From a candidate division Hyd24-12 bacterium UBA6080 (GTDB lineage Bacteria; Fermentibacterota; Fermentibacteria; Fermentibacterales; JCC-6), in assembly GCA_002436025.1 (NCBI GenBank), contig DIXM01000002.1, positions 248,001 through 312,000 on the forward strand: a stretch of DNA of 64,000 bases, in the 5' to 3' direction. Position numbers and translations under genes: made by a program. The first letter of the stretch is position 1; each line of letters opens with the position of its first letter. Shown here piece by piece: positions 23,647 to 32,331 of the stretch. The notes beneath the pieces are model-generated. The model did not search any database. It was not told where the DNA came from and worked only from the letters and a program-made list of their open reading frames with translations.

Positions 23647-23969
23647 AAGCAGGAAACCACCCCGGGGCTGCATTCCGTGATATGGACCCCCGACGCTTCC
23701 GTGCCTTCGGGGTGCTATCTGATAGGACTTGAGTCAGCCGGTGGAACGGTCACAAGACGATGCGTGTTTATGAGATAGTGTTATCCGGCTGGCTTGGGAA
23801 CCACAGAAGTGTCGCACCAAAACCGGCGAATCTGTAGCATCTGTCACCGAAGTTGATGCTCACAGCACTGGTTTCTGTCCTGATGCTCCTTGACAATTGA
23901 ATCCCGCCGTATGTAAATTGACATGGCAGGTTTATTCTCTCAGAGCATTACCCTGTAGGGAGTCTTGTC
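23647..23969 (+). other. Long intergenic region with nested inverted repeats
   Basis: No credible open frame is seen. CACCCCG (23657-23663) can pair with CGGGGTG (23708-23714), and CAGCCGG (23735-23741) with CCGGCTG (23785-23791), so a transcript would fold into two successive stem-loops. It does not match tRNA, tmRNA or 6S RNA as far as I can see. Near its end, TTGACA (23890-23895) and TAAATT (23914-23919), spacing 18, may form the promoter of the following secreted-protein operon, with an AGGGAG ribosome site before the ATG at 23970. Confidence 0.4.
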
Positions 23970-26885
23970 ATGTCGTATCTTCCTCCCAGATTTGGTGTAT
24001 TCACTCTTAGCGTTCTAATCCTGCTCACTCAGTCCCTCATCGCAGCGGAACCCGGGGAGAACACAATTCCCATCATAGGCATGCGGGCTTCCAACAACGC
24101 AGACTTTTCAGGGATAGGCATTCGTCTTCTCTGCGAGCTGTCTTGGAAGTGTTTCGACGGAGTGGAGGTGGAGGGACTTGTGGTGGATGGTTCCGCGGGA
24201 AACCCGGATTGGCAAGACAATCGTGATTTCATAGAACTCTGCGGTGATGCGGGCATGCTTCTGGTCCTTGCTCCCTGGGAGATAAGCCAGTTCCATAACT
24301 TCTGGAACGTAAACACCGCGTACTGGTTCCGCTGGGAGGACTATTCACTCAATTCCGGGAAGTGTTTCGGGCAGCTTTCCGAAACCCTTGGAGCACCGAT
24401 TGACTCCATGACGGCTGCGCAGATGGCAGATACCACTGAAATCAGATCAGTTGCATACGCGAACAACCAATTGGCAATCACCTTGAACCCTGCGACTTAT
24501 CCCGCCCTTTGGTTCTACAACGTATATGACGAGGCGCCTGCGCGTCAGCGTGCCAGAATGATAGAAGGTTCCACGACATGGGACGATTGGATCCCCAACC
24601 TCTACACCCAGGACACACTGAGCAATGGTGAACCAACCCTGACGGAGATAGAACCCGCGGGCATCTACTCCTGGCAGAAGTGGTTTGCGGAAAACCACGT
24701 GACAACTCCCATCCCCCTTACCATCAACTTCTCCCTGCTGCATACCATTCAAGCCAATGAGTACACCGGGATAACCTGGGATCTCAACTACGGCACCATG
24801 CACCAGCAGGCCAATTCTGTCAGAGCGTTGTGCGAAGCCCTGTACCAGGGGCCTCCCGGGACGGGAACGCCCGTTGACCCGGTGAGCAACTCCCCTGAGT
24901 TCATCTGTTTCGACTACTACCCGTTTCGGTATGTTCACATTGATTCCCTGGGAGCAACCCTCTGCGACGACGACTGGCTCTTCCTTGTTGACCATTGCGA
25001 ACAGGGGATGGACTCGACGGTGTTCGCGGCAAGGGAGAGCGATGTCCCGGTGTTCTTCTACCCTCAGGCCTTCGGGGTCTCCGGAGGTCCGCTGCTGCGT
25101 GATTCCGCAGGAGATCTTGAGTACCTTTCCTACACGTACCGCACTCCTGCTCCTCAGGAGTTCCGCATGCTCTGCAATCTGGCCCTGCTGCACCAGGCAA
25201 AGGGGCTTTTTCCCTACTCCCTGGCCGGCTACATCTCTGACCCCAATGCCCCTGAAGATCAGAACAACTTTATATGCAACTCGCTTCTCGACCTTCACGG
25301 CATACCGTTCGATGCTCCGTACGAAGACTGGGTGTACACCGGAAGGTGGCCGGATACTGGTGACTGGGAAGGCGGGTACGAGTACGCCGACCCCGGGGAA
25401 CTTCCCCCCTTCAGCGCGGGCTTCGACCCTCTCTACGAGGTGTCGGCAGCACCGGTTCCAGTGCAGGATGACCCGAAGAACACCGAGAGGTTTCTGACAT
25501 GGCTCTTCGAGCCCTACTCGAGGCTTTACGACAGCGTTCAGGTTCCCCTGGCCGAGGCTGCAGTGATTGCACCCGAGATGTCGGATCTCTGGTGGTGGGA
25601 GGGTTCGTGGGACGCTGCAAGTATCTCTGTGGACGACCCTGAGATCTACGACCACTACGTTCCACCTGTGATAAAGGTGTTCCAGGGGCCGGACAGCAGC
25701 CACGTGTATCTTTACTACGTGAACCGCTACCTGAGGAACGAAGAGACGGATTACACCGTCAGGCTCACTGTCTCTCAGAGCCCCGGGTACGTATCCTTAA
25801 CTGTACTTGACCACAGCAGGCGCTTTTTGATACCGGCTCCTTCAGGGGGCGGGGGCAACGATGTTTACGTCGCCTTCGACGACACGCTGGAAGCGGGTGA
25901 GGGCAGGCTCGTTGAGTTCGTGGACACAAATGCTCTTCCCGCGGACATCAGGGTGACGTCACCCGACGTTTATGTGTACAGGCAGGGCGCCGTGAACAGA
26001 AGCGACCGGTTGTGCTGCACCGCCGGTGAAACCATCACCTTCGGAGCCGTGTACTACAACATGGGGACTGCGGCAACCGGAGATATCAGCGTGGTCTTCG
26101 AAAAGGTTGGTACACCGTACATACTGGGCACCGACACGATACGTTTCGGGGGGCTTTCAGGGTACTACAACCCCGACAGCGCCTCCGCGAGCATTCAGTG
26201 GGAGACCGATGTGAACGACATTGGTGTTCACAGGATCGGGATAAGCGCGGGAGCCGTTTCCGGCGAGAACACATCCGACAACAGTGTTACGGTCACGGTT
26301 CTTGTTGAGCCTTTGGACTACGCCACCGAAGTTCCGGGGAACGCGTGGGACATGACCGAGGCTGTGAGCAATCCGCCGGACTGGTTCACCAATGACATTG
26401 TCTCGATTGCGGCCGGCTGGATTGATTCATGCTGGACCGATTCCGTCAGCGGAATGTTCGAGGGCGCAATTGAGTCCCGCACTTACGGTGCCTGGACAGG
26501 GTTCAAGGGGGATATCAGCCTTAACACCGGCGGTGGATCAATCAACGCAGACCGGTACACATTGCTGAGCCTTGCCGGTGTCTCCCTGAACCCCAATGTA
26601 TCTACAACGGAGTATGGCTGCGGCATGTTCCTGTTATGGAAGGATTCAACGGAGACCGAGCGTCAGTTGGAGCTTCACGGGAGCAACGGCTTTGATCGGT
26701 GGCTTGGGAACGGCAGGGAGATGTGGCGCGAGTTCGGACCTCTTGACCTCTCCGATGTTCCTTGGTGGGGCGGCGAGATAAGCGATCTGAGGATAAGGTT
26801 CCAGATGGATCCGCCCGGAAGTCTCCCGGGTAGCTCCCTTGGCATCAGGATCGGCTGGGTCAGGCTGGAAGAAGGTGCTTTGTGA
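23970..26885 (+). CDS. Large secreted protein, possible glycoside-hydrolase-like
   Basis: 971 residues with a signal peptide (about 1-26, ending SLIAAEP). The first 500 residues contain acidic and aromatic segments such as FYNVYDEAPARQRARM, FICFDYYPFRYVHID and EFRMLCNLALLHQAKGLFPYSLAGY, which suggest a TIM-barrel hydrolase of the beta-galactosidase/agarase type. Residues about 660-770 look like a CARDB/Ig-type beta domain (AGETITFGAVYYNMGTAATG). There is no C-terminal sorting domain. It overlaps the next gene by 4 nt (GTGA). The enzymatic role is an inference and the substrate is unknown. Confidence 0.7.
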   Translation: MSYLPPRFGVFTLSVLILLTQSLIAAEPGENTIPIIGMRASNNADFSGIGIRLLCELSWKCFDGVEVEGLVVDGSAGNPDWQDNRDFIELCGDAGMLLVLAPWEISQFHNFWNVNTAYWFRWEDYSLNSGKCFGQLSETLGAPIDSMTAAQMADTTEIRSVAYANNQLAITLNPATYPALWFYNVYDEAPARQRARMIEGSTTWDDWIPNLYTQDTLSNGEPTLTEIEPAGIYSWQKWFAENHVTTPIPLTINFSLLHTIQANEYTGITWDLNYGTMHQQANSVRALCEALYQGPPGTGTPVDPVSNSPEFICFDYYPFRYVHIDSLGATLCDDDWLFLVDHCEQGMDSTVFAARESDVPVFFYPQAFGVSGGPLLRDSAGDLEYLSYTYRTPAPQEFRMLCNLALLHQAKGLFPYSLAGYISDPNAPEDQNNFICNSLLDLHGIPFDAPYEDWVYTGRWPDTGDWEGGYEYADPGELPPFSAGFDPLYEVSAAPVPVQDDPKNTERFLTWLFEPYSRLYDSVQVPLAEAAVIAPEMSDLWWWEGSWDAASISVDDPEIYDHYVPPVIKVFQGPDSSHVYLYYVNRYLRNEETDYTVRLTVSQSPGYVSLTVLDHSRRFLIPAPSGGGGNDVYVAFDDTLEAGEGRLVEFVDTNALPADIRVTSPDVYVYRQGAVNRSDRLCCTAGETITFGAVYYNMGTAATGDISVVFEKVGTPYILGTDTIRFGGLSGYYNPDSASASIQWETDVNDIGVHRIGISAGAVSGENTSDNSVTVTVLVEPLDYATEVPGNAWDMTEAVSNPPDWFTNDIVSIAAGWIDSCWTDSVSGMFEGAIESRTYGAWTGFKGDISLNTGGGSINADRYTLLSLAGVSLNPNVSTTEYGCGMFLLWKDSTETERQLELHGSNGFDRWLGNGREMWREFGPLDLSDVPWWGGEISDLRIRFQMDPPGSLPGSSLGIRIGWVRLEEGAL

Positions 26886-28720
26886 AAGCTCTGATTCTGC
26901 TGCCCGTTGTCTTGACAACCTCTTTGGCGGGCTTAAGCGGGCAGGACGACTGGTCCGACGGGCCTGGAGTTCCCGGGCCGGTGAACTTCTTCTTTCAATC
27001 CTTCGACAGCCACCAGAACATGGGATACGAGGACACGCCGGGGGAGTTGTTCCTTCATCTTCGGGGCGAGAAGCATCAGGTCACGAACTACCTTGAGTAC
27101 TCGGTTCCCGGGATGGTGGCAGACATGAACGGCGACGGTCACCTTGACGTGGTGTGCGGGTCCAACGGATACAGCAAGAGGAAGGTTTACTGGTTCGAGA
27201 ACGACGGTTCAGGGGGTGGCTGGGAGCGCCACGATGTGAGTGGAACTGGCGAAGTGACCTATCCATGGTCCGTTTGCGCCGCGGATGTCGACGGAGATGG
27301 CGATATGGACGTTATCTGCGGGGATAACGACAACAAGATTTTGCTCTGGATCAACACTGACGGATCGGGGCTGACCTGGGAAACCATCATTCTTGTTGAC
27401 AACCTTTTCTATAGCCCAACGTTTGTCACGAATTCCGACATTGATGGCGACAGTTATCCTGATGTTGTTACACTAACAGGTGGTGGTTCCAACGAGTTGA
27501 TCCTATGGTTTGAAAACCCCATACCCGATCGGCCCACAATCGATGGATGGACACAACATCTGGTAGGACCGAAAGCAAACTGCAATCAGGTCTTTCCAGC
27601 CGACATCAACGGCGATGGTCGGATGGACGTGGTCAGCGCTGCTGGAAGTTCCAACAAGCAGGTGTCGTGGTGGGAGAACGAGAACGGTACGGGCGACAAC
27701 TGGACTGAGCGCACCATTGTCAACAACATCAATCACGCAAAGACTGTCCATGCTTCAGACATGGACGGTGACGGCGACATGGATGTGATTGCTGCAGGGT
27801 CTTATGACTTGTACTGGTTTGAGAACGACGACGGACTGGGAACTTCTTGGACAGAGCATCAACTTCCTGATCCTTTTGTTCTGTGCAAGGCCGCTGCAGG
27901 AGTTGACATTTTTGGAAACGGCAGTCCAGTGATTCTCTCTGCTCATGGTTCCAGTGGCACGCCTATTCGCTTCGTCCTCTGGGAGCGGATGGACGAGGGG
28001 GGTCTGACCTGGAGAAGGCACATACTGGAGAAGAGTTACCTGTACCATGGTCTCTCCGTTGGGGATATCGATGGGGACGGTACACTTGATGTGGTTGCCT
28101 TCGAGGATGGCAGCCGGGTTTTCTGGTTCAGCAAGTTTGGCTACCCATCCGAAGGAACACTCACCTCATCCATTCTGGACGTGAACAACTATCCCCACTG
28201 GGATGAGATACAGTGGCAGGACAGCGTTCCTGCGGGTTCTTCCGTACGGTTTCGTGTGCGTAGTTCCAACGATCCCGGGGACATGGGTGAGTGGTCTGGC
28301 TACATTGAGGAGTCCGGGAGCCTTGAGGGCTTTGCGGACAGCACCCACCGTTATTTCCAGTACCGTGTTCACATGGAGCCATCGGGCCATCTGGTGACAC
28401 CCACGCTCTATCAGGTGCTGATCTACTGGCAGTGGCTTGGGGTGGAGGGGGCTGAAGAAGAAACATGCCTTCACCCGGTGACCCCCAACCCATGTACAGG
28501 CCCTGTGGAGATACGGTTCAGTCTTGCGGAGCCGGGTCCCATTGCGCTTCAGGTGTTCGACCTGTACGGCCGTTTGGTCGCCTTGCCGGTGGACGGCGAG
28601 GTGTCGGGCGGTGAACACTCGGTCCAGCTTGCTTCCCTGCATCCGGGAGCCTACTTCGTCAGGATGACCACGGGAGAAGAAGTGCTGCGGGAGCGCTTTG
28701 TTCTGGTGGGTGATCAGTAA
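26882..28720 (+). CDS. Secreted FG-GAP/VCBS repeat protein with type IX-like sorting tail
   Basis: 612 residues. Signal peptide (about 1-21), then at least five Ca-binding repeats of the form DMNGDGHLDVV, DVDGDGDMDVI, DINGDGRMDVV, DMDGDGDMDVI and DIDGDGTLDVV, each followed by WFEN-type strands, giving a beta-propeller. The last 80 residues (NPCTGPVEIRFSL, VFDLYGRLV, GAYFVRMTTGE) form the tail seen on type IX secretion cargo in FCB bacteria. GTG start overlapping the previous stop. Codons in the middle (about 27390-28000) are visibly more AT-rich than in neighbouring genes. Confidence 0.85.
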   Translation: MKALILLPVVLTTSLAGLSGQDDWSDGPGVPGPVNFFFQSFDSHQNMGYEDTPGELFLHLRGEKHQVTNYLEYSVPGMVADMNGDGHLDVVCGSNGYSKRKVYWFENDGSGGGWERHDVSGTGEVTYPWSVCAADVDGDGDMDVICGDNDNKILLWINTDGSGLTWETIILVDNLFYSPTFVTNSDIDGDSYPDVVTLTGGGSNELILWFENPIPDRPTIDGWTQHLVGPKANCNQVFPADINGDGRMDVVSAAGSSNKQVSWWENENGTGDNWTERTIVNNINHAKTVHASDMDGDGDMDVIAAGSYDLYWFENDDGLGTSWTEHQLPDPFVLCKAAAGVDIFGNGSPVILSAHGSSGTPIRFVLWERMDEGGLTWRRHILEKSYLYHGLSVGDIDGDGTLDVVAFEDGSRVFWFSKFGYPSEGTLTSSILDVNNYPHWDEIQWQDSVPAGSSVRFRVRSSNDPGDMGEWSGYIEESGSLEGFADSTHRYFQYRVHMEPSGHLVTPTLYQVLIYWQWLGVEGAEEETCLHPVTPNPCTGPVEIRFSLAEPGPIALQVFDLYGRLVALPVDGEVSGGEHSVQLASLHPGAYFVRMTTGEEVLRERFVLVGDQ

Positions 28721-28747
28721 ACACGTTGCAGGAGAGACCGTTTCCCG

Positions 28748-29860
28748 TCAGTTGCACAGGCCCCTCACGATAACAGCTCGTACCGTTTCCAGAAGCAGTT
28801 TCGAGCCCAAAGACAGAAGCCCGTCGGGGAACTCGTAATCGGGGTGGTGGAGAGAAGGGGTTTCCTCACCGGCCCCAAGGCCGAGAAGGACCCCCGGGAT
28901 GGCGCCTGTGAAGTGGCCGAAGTCCTCCGACCATGGGAAGGGCTCTTCCCTGAAGGAGACGTTCATGCCAAGCCCCCTGGCTGTCTCTGCGACCAGGTCA
29001 ACCAGACTGCTGTCGTTCTGCACGGGTGGGAACTCTTCGCTTCCTTCCACCGAAACCCCCAGCCCGTAAGCCCCCGCGATCCCCTCGGCGAGCCAGGTGC
29101 ACTCTCTGAACAGGTCTTCGAGAACCCCCTTTTCTGCGGCCCTGAGGGTTGCCATTAAAACCGCCTCGCCCGGGGAAGTCCCGAACGTTTCAGCACCCAG
29201 CGCCGCATGGACGACAGTGACCATCGCAGGTTGATAAAGACCGGTCCGGTTCTGTGGAACGGCGTTAAGGGCCTGGATAAGCTGGGCGACCGCCATTGCA
29301 GGGCTTCTGCCCTTGTGGGGTTCCCCCGCGTGGGAACGTTCACCGGTGATATTGACGGTTATCCCCACTGATGCGGAGGCGAAGACACCATGCCTGAGGA
29401 TGACCTCGCCCGACTTGAACCCGGGAAGGTTGTGAAGCGCCACTGCGAAGTCGGGCATTACGGACTTGAAACCTTCGTCCTTCAGTGCCGCGGAGGCTCC
29501 TGCGCCGGTCTCTTCCGCGGGCTGGAAAAGCAGGAGGACCGAGCCCCTTTCAAGCGGGGCTTCCGAAAGTTCTGCCGCCACGCCGGCAAGCATCGCCATA
29601 TGACCATCGTGCCCGCACCCGTGATACGCTCCGGAACCATCCGGCATGGGAAGGCCGTCGAGCTCGCACCTAACCATTACCCGGGGTCCGGGAAGAGCCC
29701 CCTTGAATAGAGCGGCCACGCCGTGCCCGGCGATCCCCCTCAGAAGCCTGGTTGGGCATGTGGCGGCAAGAAAGTCTGCCACGATCACTGCCGTTGCGGC
29801 CTCCCTGCCGGAAACCTCGGCCCTTGCGTGAAGGGCCCTTCGGAGATCGAGCGGGTTCAG
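28748..29860 (-). CDS. M20D-family amidohydrolase/peptidase
   Basis: About 370 residues. Metal-binding GCGHDGHMAML, the catalytic Glu segment PAEETGAGA, ALHNLPG and the C-terminal SLHHPDYEFPDG define the M20D family (hydrolysis of N-acyl amino acids, amino-acid conjugates or short peptides). A family-like N terminus LRRALHARAEVSG appears a few codons after CTG 29860, which overlaps the stop of the upstream gene (CTGA) with a GGGGAAGG site; longer in-frame starts (e.g. a GTG about 20 codons earlier) lie inside the upstream gene. The start is uncertain. Confidence 0.85.
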   Translation of the reverse strand: MNPLDLRRALHARAEVSGREAATAVIVADFLAATCPTRLLRGIAGHGVAALFKGALPGPRVMVRCELDGLPMPDGSGAYHGCGHDGHMAMLAGVAAELSEAPLERGSVLLLFQPAEETGAGASAALKDEGFKSVMPDFAVALHNLPGFKSGEVILRHGVFASASVGITVNITGERSHAGEPHKGRSPAMAVAQLIQALNAVPQNRTGLYQPAMVTVVHAALGAETFGTSPGEAVLMATLRAAEKGVLEDLFRECTWLAEGIAGAYGLGVSVEGSEEFPPVQNDSSLVDLVAETARGLGMNVSFREEPFPWSEDFGHFTGAIPGVLLGLGAGEETPSLHHPDYEFPDGLLSLGSKLLLETVRAVIVRGLCN

Positions 29861-30060
29861 ACCTTCCCCTTTCCAACGAGTTTGGCGAAGTGTTCGAAGG
29901 AGCGGTCCCACGTTTTCTCTTCTTCTTTTGGGAAAAAGCAGCCCGGAATCTCCCTGTTCTTCAGGTGGCTTGCCACACATTCGCAGCAAACACCCTTTCG
30001 GGAGCACGGTTCGTAGCTGCAGTTGCACCGCTTGAGATTTTCAGGCTTTCTGCACTCCAT
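29857..30060 (-). CDS. DUF6485-like cysteine-rich small protein
   Basis: 67 residues with seven Cys in the first 30 (CRKPENLKRCNCSYEPCSRKG, then CCEC) and a C-terminal helix (WDRSFEHFAKLVGKGK). This pattern matches the DUF6485 family of small metal-binding proteins. AAGGAG precedes the ATG. It is the first gene of a two-gene minus-strand operon with the M20 enzyme. Function unknown. Confidence 0.8.
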   Translation of the reverse strand: MECRKPENLKRCNCSYEPCSRKGVCCECVASHLKNREIPGCFFPKEEEKTWDRSFEHFAKLVGKGKV

Positions 30061-30082
30061 GATTCACTCCTTCCGTCCGGTT

Positions 30083-30112
30083 TGCATAAGGGCCGGGCGC
30101 CCCCGGTGTCAA
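30083..30112 (-). promoter_or_regulatory. Probable promoter of the DUF6485-M20 operon
   Basis: On the minus strand a perfect TTGACA (30112-30107) is followed after 18 nt by TATGCA (30088-30083). The ATG is at 30060. It lies back to back with the S10-operon promoter, whose -35 box begins 12 nt away on the other strand. Confidence 0.45.
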
Positions 30113-30123
30113 TGCCCCACGGC

Positions 30124-30152
30124 TTGACAGACCGGGTTTTCTGTGGTAGGCT
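30124..30152 (+). promoter_or_regulatory. Promoter of the S10-spc operon
   Basis: Perfect TTGACA (30124-30129), exactly 17 nt, then TAGGCT (30147-30152). Predicted transcription starts near 30160, which leaves a leader of about 165 nt before rpsJ. Confidence 0.65.
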
Positions 30153-30159
30153 TGCACTT

Positions 30160-30325
30160 CCCCGAAAGGCCAGGGGTGGTTGCGGTTCCTTTGGAATTCA
30201 ACCATATTTGGCGCCCCGGAGGCTCCGATGAGCCAATGGGTGAAAATGAAATTGGCAGCGCGGGATTCTCCCGAATGGGTGTATTGCGCGTTTATTTCTG
30301 GTTTGTAAAGAACCGAGGAGATGGG
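30160..30325 (+). promoter_or_regulatory. Untranslated leader of rpsJ
   Basis: About 165 nt between the predicted start of transcription and rpsJ. It contains a stem GGTTG/CAACC (30178-30182 and 30199-30203) enclosing TTCC/GGAA with a short T-rich loop, and further GC-rich pairing around 30210-30235. In many bacteria the S10 leader is the target of L4 autoregulation; whether this one is cannot be told from the sequence. The reading frame is open through much of it, but no family homology is seen before 30326. Confidence 0.4.
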
Positions 30326-30631
30326 TTGAACGAAATACGGCTCAGAATCAGGCTTCGGGCCTATGACCACCGGCTTCTGGACAAGTCAGCCGCTTCCATC
30401 GTGCGCGGCGTGCTGAATACCGGAGCCAAGGTTGCGGGTCCGATCCCACTGCCCACGAGGCGCACGATGTTGACGGTTCTCCGAAGCCCCCATGTTGACA
30501 AGAAATCACGGGAGCAGTTCGAGTTGAGGGTTCACTCCAGGCTCATTGAGATTCGCGATCCCAACGAGCAGACCACCGAAGCCCTGCGTCAGCTCGATGT
30601 TCCCGCCGGTGTGGATGTTGAGATAAAGTAA
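30326..30631 (+). CDS. rpsJ: 30S ribosomal protein S10
   Basis: S10 is a 30S head protein that also binds NusB/NusG. The 101-residue product has IRLRLRAYDHRLLDKS-like N-terminal sequence, PIPLPTRR and the C-terminal LDVPAGVDVEIK. The frame is open upstream to 30143, but TTG at 30326 has GAGGAG exactly 5 nt before it and gives the normal length. It is the first gene of the S10-spc-alpha series. Confidence 0.95.
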   Translation: MNEIRLRIRLRAYDHRLLDKSAASIVRGVLNTGAKVAGPIPLPTRRTMLTVLRSPHVDKKSREQFELRVHSRLIEIRDPNEQTTEALRQLDVPAGVDVEIK

Positions 30632-30783
30632 CCTGCATTCCTCCTGACTGATCCGGCGGGGCCGGATTAAGAGGAAATGTCGCACTGCGGAGCCTGGGCG
30701 GATGCTCCGGCGGGCGACGGAAGAAAGAACAGAAACGCTCGTCCCCCCGCCAATAAGGGGACTTCAGCGACGGGAAGTGGTAT
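30632..30783 (+). other. Structured 152-nt gap between rpsJ and rplC
   Basis: No gene. ATCCGGC (30651-30657) and GCCGGAT (30661-30667) form a 7-bp stem with a GGG loop, and GTCCCC/GGGGAC (about 30741-30762) can form a second one. Ribosomal gene gaps elsewhere in this series are a few bases, so this long structured gap may hold a regulatory or processing site. Confidence 0.45.
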
Positions 30784-31419
30784 ATGAGCGGATTGATGGC
30801 TCGTAAACTGGGCATGACCCGTGTCTTCAATGAAGACGGAAGGGTCATCCCGGTCACCGTACTCGAGGCGGCGCCCAACCATGTGGTTCAGGTGAAAACC
30901 ATCGAGCATGACGGCTATGCCGCTGTGCAGGTGGGCTTCGTTCCACAGAAGGAAAGCCGTCTCAACAAGCCCCGGAAGGGGCATCTGGCGAAGGCGGGGG
31001 TTCCCCCCGTGTCCAGGCTTGCGGAAGTTGGGAAGCCCGGGGGCGATGTAAAACCGGGTGACACCATCACCGTGAGCATCTTCAGCCCCGGCGAGAAGGT
31101 CGACGTAACAGGCCTGTGCAAGGGCAAGGGTTTCCAGGGTGTCGTGAAAAGGCACGGTTTCAGCGGTGGTGATGAGACCCACGGCTGCAAGTCCCACCGT
31201 GTTCCCGGCTCGATCGGTCAGAACGCAACCCCCGGTCGCGTCTGGAAGAACAAGAAGATGCCCGGCCAGACCGGCAACACCAGGGTGACGGTCAAGAACC
31301 TTGAGATCGTGGAAGTAGACGGAGAGAAGAACCTCGTCGTGCTCAAGGGCGCTGTTCCCGGTTCAAGGAACGGTTACCTTCTCATTCGGAAGCACCGCAA
31401 GAGCGGAGGTAACAACTGA
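30784..31419 (+). CDS. rplC: 50S ribosomal protein L3
   Basis: L3 is an early-assembly protein near the peptidyl-transferase centre. 211 residues, starting MSGLMARKLGMTRVF, with GKGFQGVVKRHGFSGG and the conserved loop SIGQNATPGRVWKNKKMPGQ. Family length and N terminus fix the ATG at 30784. The stop shares one base with the rplD ATG. Confidence 0.97.
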   Translation: MSGLMARKLGMTRVFNEDGRVIPVTVLEAAPNHVVQVKTIEHDGYAAVQVGFVPQKESRLNKPRKGHLAKAGVPPVSRLAEVGKPGGDVKPGDTITVSIFSPGEKVDVTGLCKGKGFQGVVKRHGFSGGDETHGCKSHRVPGSIGQNATPGRVWKNKKMPGQTGNTRVTVKNLEIVEVDGEKNLVVLKGAVPGSRNGYLLIRKHRKSGGNN

Positions 31420-32042
31420 TGGCACTCGCAAGGGTATACACGATGAGCGGCGAAGAGGTCGACACCGTTCAGCTCCCGGATGAGGTTTTCTCCACCGGGG
31501 TTTCCACCCATGTTCTGTGGGAGGTCGTAAGGGTCGAGCAGACCAACCGCCGCAGGGGTACCGCCAGCACCAAGACCCGCGCCTTCGTAGTCGGCAGCGG
31601 AAAGAAACCCTGGCGTCAGAAGCATACCGGCCATGCCCGAAGCGGCTCCAAGAAGTCGCCGATCTGGCGTGGGGGCGGCGTTGCTTTCGGCCCCCATCCC
31701 CGTCCGTGGAGCATCAAGCTCAACCGCAAGATACGCCGCAAGGCCTTTGCGGGGATACTCAGCGAAAGACTGGACGAGGGGAACCTTCGCCTCATCCGTG
31801 ATTTCTTCCTCGAGGGCAAGACCCGGCAGGTCGCGGGAATGCTTGCCGGGAACGGTTGCTCGGGCAGGAAGACCCTCATTCTCACCCTCGAGGGAGACGA
31901 ACTTGCCACCAGGGCGTCCCGCAACATCCCCGGTGTGTTCTCAGCCAGTGCCCGAAGCGTTCCGGTGACCACTCTGGTTAACGCCGAAGTGGTCCTGATG
32001 GACGAACGGGCCATTGATGAGCTGAAAGCGAGGCTTTTGTAA
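31419..32042 (+). CDS. rplD: 50S ribosomal protein L4
   Basis: L4 lines the exit tunnel and represses the S10 operon in gamma-proteobacteria. 207 residues with the loop GSGKKPWRQKHTGHARSGS and GGGVAFGPHPR. One-base overlaps with rplC before and rplW after indicate coupled translation. Confidence 0.97.
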   Translation: MALARVYTMSGEEVDTVQLPDEVFSTGVSTHVLWEVVRVEQTNRRRGTASTKTRAFVVGSGKKPWRQKHTGHARSGSKKSPIWRGGGVAFGPHPRPWSIKLNRKIRRKAFAGILSERLDEGNLRLIRDFFLEGKTRQVAGMLAGNGCSGRKTLILTLEGDELATRASRNIPGVFSASARSVPVTTLVNAEVVLMDERAIDELKARLL

Positions 32043-32329
32043 TGGATGCCCGACAGATAATCATCGAGCCCATTGTAACCGAGAAATCCACCGTGGCACG
32101 GGAGAGCCTCAACGCCTACTCCTTCAAGGTGAAGCCCTCCGCCACCAAGCACCAGATCGCCAAGGCGATCGAGGAGATATTCAGTGTGACGGTCCTTGCA
32201 GTCCATACCATCAGGATGGATGGCAAACTGAAGCGCATGGGCCGCTTCGCGGGTCGCCGCTCATCCTGGAAAAAAGCCATTGTCACCCTGAAAAAGGGCG
32301 ACACTGTCGACTTCTTTGAGGGGGTGTAA
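32042..32329 (+). CDS. rplW: 50S ribosomal protein L23
   Basis: L23 lies at the tunnel exit and docks trigger factor and SRP. 95 residues, starting MDARQIIIEPIVTEKS, with YSFKVKPSATKHQIAKAIE, the canonical N-terminal block, and a short lysine-rich C terminus. The trigger-factor gene in this same window (59599) carries the matching ribosome-binding signature. Confidence 0.96.
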   Translation: MDARQIIIEPIVTEKSTVARESLNAYSFKVKPSATKHQIAKAIEEIFSVTVLAVHTIRMDGKLKRMGRFAGRRSSWKKAIVTLKKGDTVDFFEGV

Positions 32330-32331
32330 CC

